From contig JABDJW010000143.1 of the NCBI GenBank assembly GCA_013002375.1, positions 1 through 11,578 of the forward strand: a DNA stretch of 11,578 bases, read 5' to 3'. Positions 5,144 to 11,057 of the stretch are shown piece after piece (the stretch's first letter is position 1; each line of letters starts with the position of its first letter). The notes beneath the pieces are model-generated. The model was not told where the DNA came from. It saw only the letters and a list, made by a program, of their open reading frames with translations, and made no database searches. A program made the translations under genes and the position numbers. This DNA comes from Acidimicrobiales bacterium. Its GTDB lineage: Bacteria; Actinomycetota; Acidimicrobiia; Acidimicrobiales; SHLQ01.

Positions 5144-6721
5144 ATGGCCGACGACTATTGGAGCAACATTCCGGGCGGCGATCTGATCGGCTTCTGGAGC
5201 ATCGCCGAGGTCCACCCGGATCGTCTGGCCGTCGTCGATCCCGACTATCAGGAGATGACGTTCGGCGAACTCGCTGCGCTGACCAATCAAATCGTGCATG
5301 GCTTGCGGGCTGCCGGGCTCCGAGCGGGGGATCAGGTGACGACCGTGCTCCCGAACTCGTTCGAGCAGGTCGCGGTGTGTCTCGCCGCCTTTCAGGGCGG
5401 CTTCTACGTCACACCGATCAACTGGCATCTGGTGGGCCCCGAGATCGCGTACATCGTGAACGATTGCGAAACCAAGGCGCTGATCGTCCACGAGGACTTT
5501 GCCGATGAGGCGGTGCGGGTGTTGGACGAAACCGATGTACCGAACCGGTTCAGCGTGGGTCCGGTGCCCGGCTTCGAGCCGTTTGCATCGCTGATCGAGG
5601 GGCAGCCCACCTCGCGCCCGGACGACCTGACGACCGGGTCGTACATGTTCTACACGTCGGGCACGACCGGTCGGCCGAAAGGGGTCCGGCGGGCGTTGCC
5701 CGGCACGCACCCGGACGACAACGCGGCCAGCGGTGGTGGGCTGTTCCTGCTGTTCGGAATCATGCCGCACGCCGACAACGTGCACATCACCCAGGCGCCG
5801 CTCTATCACACCGCGGTCAACAACTGGACCACGACATCGCTCCAGATGGGGCACACCGTGGTGTTGATGGGCCGCTGGACCGCCGAGGGCGCCCTCGAGC
5901 GGATCGACCGGTACAAGGTCACCCAGAGCCACATGGTGCCGACCATGTTCAACCGCTTGCTCCAGCTGCCGCAGGAAGTTCGTGATCGGTACGACGTGTC
6001 GTCCTTGCGCACCATGATCCACGCCGCGGCGCCGTGCCCCATCGACACCAAGAAGAAGATGATCGAGTGGTGGGGCAACTCGATCTGGGAGTACTACGCA
6101 GCGACCGAAGGTGGCGGCACGATCGTCAATGCCGAGGACTGGATGGCGCACCCGGGCACGGTCGGCACCCCCTGGCCGACGTCGGAGGTCATCGTGGTCG
6201 ACGACGACGGCAACGAGCTGCCGGCCGGCGAGAGCGGCACGATCTACATGAAGATGGCCGGTTCGAGCTTCGAGTACTACAAGGACGAGGAGAAGACGAG
6301 CAAGGCGCGGCTCAAAGGATTCTTCACCGTGGGCGACGTCGGCTACTTCGACGACGACGGCTACTTGTACCTCAACGACCGCTCGAACGACATGATCATC
6401 GCCGGCGGGGTCAACATCTATCCGGCTGAGATCGAAGGGGTTCTCCACCAGCACGAGGCGGTCGGCGACGTTGCGGTCTTCGGCGTGCCCCACCCCGACC
6501 TGGGTGAGGAGATCAAGGCGGTGATCGAGTTGCGGGAGGGCTGGGAACCCTCCGACGACACGACCGCTGCGATCATGGCGTTTGCCAAGGATCAGATGGC
6601 CAAACAGAAGTGGCCCCGCTCGATCGACTACACGACCGAGATGCCCCGCGATCCGAATGGCAAGCTCTACAAGCGCCGGTTGCGGGACCCGTACTGGGAA
6701 GGTCACGAGAAGGCGATCTAG
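5144..6721 (+). CDS. Acyl-CoA synthetase (FadD-type AMP-dependent acid:CoA ligase)
   Basis: This 525-residue ANL-superfamily ligase activates a carboxylic acid with ATP to an acyl-AMP and then to the CoA thioester. The phosphate loop YTSGTTGRPKG is at 170-180. EYYAATEG (316-323) holds the adenine-site Thr321-Glu322. The ribose aspartate is Asp398 in VGDVGYFDDDGYLYLNDR, followed by hinge Arg413. GGVNIYPAEIE is motif A8, and the catalytic C-terminal lysine is Lys507 in PNGKLYKRR, so the enzyme looks complete. The length is normal. ATG 5144 is chosen because AAAGG lies 10 nt upstream and the protein fold begins there. A frame continuing to 4628 overlaps the divergent gene and lacks homology-like content. 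It heads an apparent operon with a cyclase-family hydrolase and a thiolase. The context and the KstR-like operator suggest a fatty-acid or steroid side-chain or ring-derived acid as substrate; the exact one is unknown. Confidence 0.95.
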   Translation: MADDYWSNIPGGDLIGFWSIAEVHPDRLAVVDPDYQEMTFGELAALTNQIVHGLRAAGLRAGDQVTTVLPNSFEQVAVCLAAFQGGFYVTPINWHLVGPEIAYIVNDCETKALIVHEDFADEAVRVLDETDVPNRFSVGPVPGFEPFASLIEGQPTSRPDDLTTGSYMFYTSGTTGRPKGVRRALPGTHPDDNAASGGGLFLLFGIMPHADNVHITQAPLYHTAVNNWTTTSLQMGHTVVLMGRWTAEGALERIDRYKVTQSHMVPTMFNRLLQLPQEVRDRYDVSSLRTMIHAAAPCPIDTKKKMIEWWGNSIWEYYAATEGGGTIVNAEDWMAHPGTVGTPWPTSEVIVVDDDGNELPAGESGTIYMKMAGSSFEYYKDEEKTSKARLKGFFTVGDVGYFDDDGYLYLNDRSNDMIIAGGVNIYPAEIEGVLHQHEAVGDVAVFGVPHPDLGEEIKAVIELREGWEPSDDTTAAIMAFAKDQMAKQKWPRSIDYTTEMPRDPNGKLYKRRLRDPYWEGHEKAI

Positions 6722-6758
6722 GGTTCGCGAACCGAAACCGAGGGAGACGGGCACCACC

Positions 6759-7694
6759 ATGGCACTGCCGCAGGAATTCCTGGACATCCAGGCGCAGGTC
6801 CGGAACTGGGGTCGTTGGGGCGACGATGATCGCCTCGGCACCCTGAACTTCCTGACCGACGAGGTCGTGCGGGCCGCGGCGACCGAGGTGCAAACCGGTC
6901 GGCGCATCAGCTTGGCGACGCCGCTGGAGTCCAACGGAATGCAACTGGGCGCGATCCCGGGTCGGGTCAACGCCGAGCTCACGACCTTCGCGGTCAACAT
7001 GTCGCTCGAAGACCGGCCCGAGGCGTTCCACACCAGCGACGATGCGGTGACGATGGGCCTCCAGGCCGGTACCCATTGGGATGGTCTGGCCCACGTCAGC
7101 TATGACGGCCAGGTCTATGGCGGCCGGCCGGCTTCGATCATCACCGAGGAAGCCGGTGCGGGCGAGATCGGTATCGAGAATGTTCGCAGCATCTGCGGTC
7201 GGGGTGTGTTGCTCGACGTGGCCCGAGCCAAGGGCGTCGACGAGCTCGACTTCGGCTACGCGATCACCGCCGACGACCTCGACACCGCGGTGGCGGCCCA
7301 AGGCACGGAAATCCGGTCGGGGGACATCGCCTTGATCCGCACCGGTTTGATGCGGCGCTACCACGCCGGGGAGAAGGAGAACTACAACGGCTGGAGCGGT
7401 AGCCCGGGGCCCGGACTCAGTTGTGTGCCGTGGTTTCATCGCCATGAACTCGCAGCCGTCGCGACCGACACGTTCATCTTCGAGGTCTATCCCAGCGAAC
7501 TCGAGACCGCCGCGCTCGGCGTCCACATGCTCGATGTGGTCGACATGGGGCTCACCCAGGGTCAGAACTGGGATCTGGAGGCGCTGGCCGCCGACTGCGC
7601 TGCCGACGGCCGCTACTCGTTCTTCCTCGAAGCCAGCCCCCAGCCGTTTGTCGGCGCCTGCGGATCACCGGTGAATCCGGTGGCCATTAAGTAG
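6759..7694 (+). CDS. Cyclase-family (kynurenine-formamidase-like) metal-dependent hydrolase
   Basis: This 311-residue protein belongs to the putative cyclase family (PF04199), which includes bacterial kynurenine formamidase and other metal-dependent hydrolases. The hallmark GTHWDGLAHV is at 104-113, with His106, Asp108 and His112 as metal ligands. Further family-like stretches are NVRSICGRGVLLDVAR (141-156), IRSGDIALIRTG (185-196), and the late EVYPSELETAALGVHMLDVVDMG (242-264). It belongs to the longer branch with an N-terminal NWGRWGDDDRLGTLNFLT segment (16-33). No signal peptide is seen. GGGAGACGGG lies upstream of the ATG at 6759, and only 37 bp separate it from the ligase stop, so cotranscription is likely. 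Its place between a CoA ligase and a thiolase suggests hydrolysis or ring opening of a catabolic intermediate, perhaps a lactone or cyclic ketone derivative; that role is inference. Formamidase activity on tryptophan products is not supported by the neighbours. Confidence 0.87.
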   Translation: MALPQEFLDIQAQVRNWGRWGDDDRLGTLNFLTDEVVRAAATEVQTGRRISLATPLESNGMQLGAIPGRVNAELTTFAVNMSLEDRPEAFHTSDDAVTMGLQAGTHWDGLAHVSYDGQVYGGRPASIITEEAGAGEIGIENVRSICGRGVLLDVARAKGVDELDFGYAITADDLDTAVAAQGTEIRSGDIALIRTGLMRRYHAGEKENYNGWSGSPGPGLSCVPWFHRHELAAVATDTFIFEVYPSELETAALGVHMLDVVDMGLTQGQNWDLEALAADCAADGRYSFFLEASPQPFVGACGSPVNPVAIK

Positions 7695-7716
7695 GTTCCG
7701 AGAAGAGGTTCGGGCC

Positions 7717-7724
7717 AACCGGTT
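7717..7724. promoter_or_regulatory. Palindrome AACCGGTT before the thiolase, weak KstR-core match
   Basis: AACCGGTT contains the AAC-NN-GTT core of the KstR-type site but lacks the outer T and A of the consensus. It lies in the 76-bp gap between hydrolase and thiolase. The same 8-mer occurs inside the ligase coding region (5543-5550), so its significance is modest. Confidence 0.25.
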
Positions 7725-7727
7725 CTG

Positions 7728-7757
7728 CAACACTCACCAAAGTCAACACTCACCAAA
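7728..7757 (+). repeat. Tandem 16-bp-period direct repeat in the thiolase leader
   Basis: CAACACTCACCAAA occurs twice (7728-7741 and 7744-7757), separated by GT. The second copy runs straight into the ribosome-binding AAAAGGA. It is unusually A/C-rich against the surrounding DNA. It may be a small duplication or a binding site acting on the leader. Confidence 0.7.
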
Positions 7758-7770
7758 AGGATGCAATCTC

Positions 7771-8943
7771 GTGGGAAATCCGGTCATCGTCGATGCCGTC
7801 CGTACGCCGATCGGGAAGCGAGGCGGCCAGCTGGCCAGCATGATTGCCCCGCAACTGCTCGCGGTCACCACTCGAGCGCTGCTCGCCCGCAACGAGGTCG
7901 AACCGGCCGAGGTCGATCAAGTGATCGCCGGCTGTGTCACGCAGGCCGGGCAGCAGGCTTCCAATGTCGGCCGCACCAGTTGGCTCACCGTGGGTGACGC
8001 GTACAACACCGCGGCCACCACGGTCGACTGTCAGTGCGGATCGGGCCTGCAGGCCAACAACTTCATGGCCGGTGTCATCGCCACCGGTGGCGCCCAGATC
8101 GGCATCGGCTGCGGCGTCGAGCAGATGACGCAGGTGCCGCTCGGCACCGCGGCACGCGGTGGCGGCGGCTACTACAAGTCGGCGGGATGGCCCTGGGACG
8201 ATGCCGAACACGGGCAGTTCGGTTCTGCGCAGCGGGTCGCGGAGCGCCGGGGAATCACCCGCGAGGACACCGACGGCCTCGGCGTGCTGTCGCAGCAGCG
8301 GGCCGCCCAGGCGTGGGCCGAAGGCCGGTTCGATCGCGAGGTCATCGCCGTGCCCGACGTCCCTCAGGTCGACAAAGAGGGTGAGCCCACCGGCGAGGTC
8401 GTCACCGTCACCCGCGACCAGGGGCTACGGGAAACCACCCTGGAGGGCCTGGGCAAGCTCAAGCCGGTCATCCCCGACACGATCCACACGGCGGGGACCT
8501 CGTCGCAGATCTCCGACGGTGCCGCCGCCGTGTTGTGGATGGACGAAGACGTGGCCAAGGCCCGCGGTATCAAACCTCGGGCCCGGGTTCGTTATCACAC
8601 CATGGTCGGCGTCGACCCCTACTACCTGCTCGACGGCCCGGTCGACGCCACCCAGAAGATGCTCGATCAAACCGGCATGAGCATCGACGACTTCGATCTG
8701 ATCGAGTGCAACGAAGCCTTCGCCGCGGTAGTGCTGTCCTTCGCCCAGGTGCACAACGTCGACCTGGCGAAGGTGAACGTGAACGGCGGCGCCATCGCGC
8801 TCGGTCATCCGGTCGGCTGTACGGGGAGCCGGTTGCTCACGACCGCGTTGCACGAGCTCGAACGGACCGACGGCGAGCTGGCCTACATCACGATGTGCCA
8901 GGGCGGCAGCCTCGGCATCGCCACGGTCCTCGAGCGCGTCTAG
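7771..8943 (+). CDS. Thiolase (acetyl-CoA acetyltransferase / 3-ketoacyl-CoA thiolase, FadA-type)
   Basis: This 390-residue thiolase cleaves a 3-ketoacyl-CoA with CoA to release acetyl-CoA (or propionyl-CoA), or runs the reverse condensation. The N-terminal VIVDAVRTPIGKRGGQL is typical. The nucleophile is Cys89 in DCQCGSGLQA (86-95). Asn314-Glu315 lie in NEAFA, His346 in GGAIALGHPVGCTGSR, and the second catalytic cysteine Cys376 in MCQGGSLG, so the active site is complete. The GTG start at 7771 is favoured by AAAAGGA nine nucleotides upstream; an ATG at 7761 is in another frame. It is the last gene of the ligase-hydrolase-thiolase group. A TAGGTT box overlapping the hydrolase stop (7692-7697) could give it its own transcript. 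Mycobacterial steroid thiolases such as FadA5 and FadA6 share this general architecture, but the specific substrate cannot be assigned by eye. Its stop is 3 bp from the stop of the convergent SH3b gene. Confidence 0.95.
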   Translation: MGNPVIVDAVRTPIGKRGGQLASMIAPQLLAVTTRALLARNEVEPAEVDQVIAGCVTQAGQQASNVGRTSWLTVGDAYNTAATTVDCQCGSGLQANNFMAGVIATGGAQIGIGCGVEQMTQVPLGTAARGGGGYYKSAGWPWDDAEHGQFGSAQRVAERRGITREDTDGLGVLSQQRAAQAWAEGRFDREVIAVPDVPQVDKEGEPTGEVVTVTRDQGLRETTLEGLGKLKPVIPDTIHTAGTSSQISDGAAAVLWMDEDVAKARGIKPRARVRYHTMVGVDPYYLLDGPVDATQKMLDQTGMSIDDFDLIECNEAFAAVVLSFAQVHNVDLAKVNVNGGAIALGHPVGCTGSRLLTTALHELERTDGELAYITMCQGGSLGIATVLERV

Positions 8944-8946
8944 CTC

Positions 8947-9864
8947 CTACGCCGGTGCGAGAAGATCGCCAGGGATCCAGCCGAGGGTGTCCGCGTCGAG
9001 CAACAGCTCGACCCAGCCGCTCGCCGTCTGCACGCCGGTGGCGGTCAGCTGGGCGCCGTGGGTGGCGGTGGCGATCACCGCGGAATCAAAGGCCGGCTGA
9101 CGATGAATGGCCGCGCTGCCGCCGGGTACGTCGATCTGCACCTGGCTCCGCGCGCCGGTGACCGGTTGCGCGGTTTCCGACAGGAGGTCGGCGAGGCTCC
9201 AGCCGCGCACGCCACGAAACTCGACTTCGATCCAGTCGCCGTCTCGGTTGCCGGTCGCAGTGCCGACCTCGCTGTTGCGCATGCCCAGCACAATCGAACC
9301 CTGTGGACCGGTGCGGATGTTCACCCCTTCGAGTCCGGGGTTCGGCGTGACGCGGGTGCCGGCCGTGAAGGCCGGCGCCGGCGCGGTCAGCTCCGGATCA
9401 TCCTCGAACGCCAGCGGGGCGATGCTGGTCGGGGGCGGCCCGACCGGATCGATGGTGAGGTACGAGCTGTGGACCCAGCCGTTGCCGAAGCCGCTGGTGA
9501 CTTCGAACCAGGTGTCGCCCTCGATATCGGCGATCGAACCGGTCGTGGTGACCTCGGTGCCCGGAGGCAGCCTGGTCAGCGCCTCGTTGTTCACTCCTGG
9601 CCCCGAGCGCAGGTTGAGCCCGTCGTCGGTGTTGTACACCGTCCAGACCTGGCCGATGAAGCTGTCGACGTTGTAGCCGAGCGGGCCGCTCGGTTCGCCG
9701 TCGTCGGCGGTCGCGCCGGCTTGACGTTCGATGCCGCCGATTTGGCTCTGGCCGGCCGGCTCGGCCCGCTCCACCACGGTGCAACTCGCGGAAACCAGCC
9801 CCAGTGTCGCCAGGGTGAGCACGATGACCGCGGGGTGGATTCGGCGGCGAGAAACGGCACGCAT
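8947..9864 (-). CDS. Secreted or lipid-anchored protein with three SH3b-like repeats
   Basis: This 305-residue protein has an exported N-terminus: Arg-rich MRAVSRRR, a hydrophobic stretch (PAVIVLTLATLGLV, 11-24), then SASC ending at Cys28. The lipobox is imperfect (Ser at -3, Ala at -2, Ser at -1), so a lipoprotein is likely but not certain. Three bacterial SH3-like units follow. The first, about 71-137, has DGLNLRSGPGVNNEALTRLPPG and WFEV..GWVHSSYL. The second, about 167-229, has GVNIRTGPQGSIVLGMRNSE and WIEVEF..RGWSLADLL. The third, about 242-303, is degenerate (SAAIHRQPAFDSAVIATATHG, WVELLLDADTLGWIPGDLL). Pro/Thr-rich linkers separate them. SH3b repeats usually bind cell-wall peptides or other ligands outside the membrane; no catalytic domain is present. 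ATG 9864 is preceded by AGAAGG. It lies 48 bp downstream of the small membrane protein gene and may be cotranscribed with it. Confidence 0.88.
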   Translation of the reverse strand: MRAVSRRRIHPAVIVLTLATLGLVSASCTVVERAEPAGQSQIGGIERQAGATADDGEPSGPLGYNVDSFIGQVWTVYNTDDGLNLRSGPGVNNEALTRLPPGTEVTTTGSIADIEGDTWFEVTSGFGNGWVHSSYLTIDPVGPPPTSIAPLAFEDDPELTAPAPAFTAGTRVTPNPGLEGVNIRTGPQGSIVLGMRNSEVGTATGNRDGDWIEVEFRGVRGWSLADLLSETAQPVTGARSQVQIDVPGGSAAIHRQPAFDSAVIATATHGAQLTATGVQTASGWVELLLDADTLGWIPGDLLAPA

Positions 9865-9912
9865 GTGCCTTCTATCGGCGACAAACGTCGATTCTGAACC
9901 CCCAGGGGGCGG

Positions 9913-10101
9913 TTAGCTGTCGAACAACACGATGCCCGTGAAGAGCGCGACGGCGATCAGGATCAGCCACCAGGGCAATCCCAGCAGCAGCACGACGACC
10001 GAGACGAGCACCAGAGGCACGAGGAGCCAGGCGGCTCGCTGGGCCACGATTTTGGCTGCTTCGCGCTGACCTCGGCGGTCGGCGGGGCTCTTCGGTTCCA
10101 C
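9913..10101 (-). CDS. Small two-helix membrane protein of unknown function
   Basis: This 62-residue protein has a charged N-terminal part (MEPKSPADRRGQREAAKIVAQR, 1-22) and two hydrophobic segments, about 24-42 (AWLLVPLVLVSVVVLLLGL) and 45-60 (WLILIAVALFTGIVLF), joined at Pro43-Trp44. A hairpin in the membrane with the charged tail in the cytoplasm is expected from the positive-inside rule. I do not recognise the family. It is supported as a gene by its membrane-protein composition, by the GTG start exactly 6 nt after a TAGCCT box, and by its fit between neighbours. No Shine-Dalgarno is evident, consistent with leaderless translation. It is divergent from the sulfotransferase and upstream of the SH3b protein, so a role at the envelope is possible, but no function can be assigned. 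Confidence 0.72.
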   Translation of the reverse strand: MEPKSPADRRGQREAAKIVAQRAAWLLVPLVLVSVVVLLLGLPWWLILIAVALFTGIVLFDS

Positions 10102-10107
10102 CCGCCC

Positions 10108-10113
10108 AGGCTA
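10108..10113 (-). promoter_or_regulatory. Candidate -10 box (TAGCCT) of the small membrane protein gene, leaderless type
   Basis: TAGCCT on the minus strand fits TANNNT and lies 6 nt before the GTG at 10101, so transcription would start at the start codon. The adjacent gene on the other strand has a very similar box, TAGCTT, 7 nt before its GTG. No firm -35 was found. Confidence 0.45.
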
Positions 10114-10142
10114 CTGGCTTACCGGTGGACCAAACCGGCCGC

Positions 10143-10148
10143 TAGCTT
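10143..10148 (+). promoter_or_regulatory. Candidate -10 box (TAGCTT) of the sulfotransferase gene, leaderless type
   Basis: TAGCTT fits TANNNT and is followed by 7 nt and the GTG at 10156. There is no Shine-Dalgarno between them. This supports both the GTG start and a leaderless transcript. Confidence 0.45.
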
Positions 10149-10155
10149 CGTCCGG

Positions 10156-11019
10156 GTGACGAGCGAGCCCCAGTTCTTCGTCGGCGTGGGCGTGGCCAAG
10201 GCGGGAACGTCCTGGTTCGGGCGGTATTTCGCCGACCATCCCGAGGTCTGGTTCTCGCCGGTCAAGGAACTGCACGTGTTCGATCAGCTCCTCGTGCCCG
10301 ACTGTTCGGTCTTCACCCGTCGGTTCGATCGGCGGATCGAGCGGCTCGCATCCCGGGAGGTACCCCACACCGACCGTACCGCCGGCTTGCTCGACGGCAG
10401 CCTGGCCCGCCGCCGCATGGTCGAGGCGCCGTCGCTCGACGAGACGGTGGATCTCTACCGGCAGTTCTTCCTCGAGCGAGCCGGATCGGTCAAGGCCCGC
10501 GGCGAGATCACGCCGAGCTACTCGCTGTTGCCCACCGCCGGTTACCAGGCGATCCGTCAGGCGTTTCCCGAGGCGGTGTTTCTGTTGGTGCTGCGCGATC
10601 CGGTCGAGCGGTTCTGGTCGCATCTGCGGTTCAAGCAATCGCGCGAGGAAGGCTTCGACGCGATCGACCAGTTCGAGTCGATGCTCGAGGGGTCGGGCGC
10701 GGCGGCCCGCAATGACTACGCCGATTTGTTCGGCCGGCTCTTCCCGGCCGTACCGCCCGACCAACTCCTGACACTGTTCTATGAGGATGTGTTCGTCGAC
10801 GGCTCGGTCGCCGAGGTCGAACGGGTGACGGCCAGGCTCGGGATCGAGGCGGTCGCGCCCGAGCTCTCGCAGGTCGTGAAGCAGAGCCCGCCGGCCGATC
10901 TCCCTCACCAACTCGGCCAGATCGCATCGGCTCGATTCGCCGGTGCCTACGAGGCGACCGCGGCGGCATTCGGTCGATTGCCCGAACGCTGGTTGCGCAA
11001 CCGCGAGCGCGCTCGGTGA
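10156..11019 (+). CDS. PAPS-dependent sulfotransferase (heparan-sulfate-sulfotransferase-like)
   Basis: This 287-residue cytoplasmic enzyme is predicted to transfer sulfate from PAPS to a hydroxyl or amino group of a small molecule, lipid or sugar. The 5'-phosphosulfate loop is VGVAKAGTSWF (11-21) with Lys15. KELHVFDQ (37-44) matches the KExHxFD motif of Sulfotransfer_1/NDST-type enzymes, and GEITPSYS (116-123) is another usual segment. The 3'-phosphate motif is LRDPVERFWSH (146-156), with Arg147 and Ser155. The length is normal and no membrane segment or signal is seen. The GTG start at 10156 fits the beginning of the fold (QFFVGVGVAKAG) and the TAGCTT box just upstream. Its stop (11019) is 38 bp before the preferred TetR start and overlaps an alternative GTG at 11016. 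The acceptor is unknown; actinobacterial sulfolipids or glycans are possible. Confidence 0.92.
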   Translation: MTSEPQFFVGVGVAKAGTSWFGRYFADHPEVWFSPVKELHVFDQLLVPDCSVFTRRFDRRIERLASREVPHTDRTAGLLDGSLARRRMVEAPSLDETVDLYRQFFLERAGSVKARGEITPSYSLLPTAGYQAIRQAFPEAVFLLVLRDPVERFWSHLRFKQSREEGFDAIDQFESMLEGSGAAARNDYADLFGRLFPAVPPDQLLTLFYEDVFVDGSVAEVERVTARLGIEAVAPELSQVVKQSPPADLPHQLGQIASARFAGAYEATAAAFGRLPERWLRNRERAR

Positions 11020-11044
11020 TTTGCGGCCAGCCTGACATCCACGC

Positions 11045-11050
11045 CAACCT
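11045..11050 (+). promoter_or_regulatory. Weak -10-like box (CAACCT) before the TetR gene
   Basis: CAACCT keeps the A and final T of TANNNT and lies 7 nt before the GTG at 11058, repeating the spacing seen at other genes here. The first base departs from consensus, so this is tentative. The gene may instead be read through from the sulfotransferase. Confidence 0.25.
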
Positions 11051-11057
11051 CGCGGGA

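Noticed and set aside
5542..5551. GAACCGGTTC palindrome with the AACNNGTT core
   Set aside because: It is within the ligase coding region, lacks the outer T/A of the KstR consensus and has no promoter nearby.
4991..7033. 680-residue open frame antisense to the acyl-CoA ligase
   Set aside because: High-GC shadow of a ligase with all core motifs; the antisense product shows only low-complexity His/Val/Arg/Asp-rich sequence.
9058..9897. 279-residue plus-strand frame across the SH3b gene
   Set aside because: Antisense shadow; no signal peptide or domain, while the minus strand encodes an export signal and repeated SH3b motifs.
9899..9909. CCCCC-A-GGGGG symmetry just after the small membrane protein gene
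   Set aside because: The loop would be too small for the full stem; the best fold is about 4 bp, too weak to call a terminator.
10111..10911. 266-residue minus-strand frame antisense to the sulfotransferase
   Set aside because: The sulfotransferase has both PAPS-binding motifs; the antisense product has no recognisable features.
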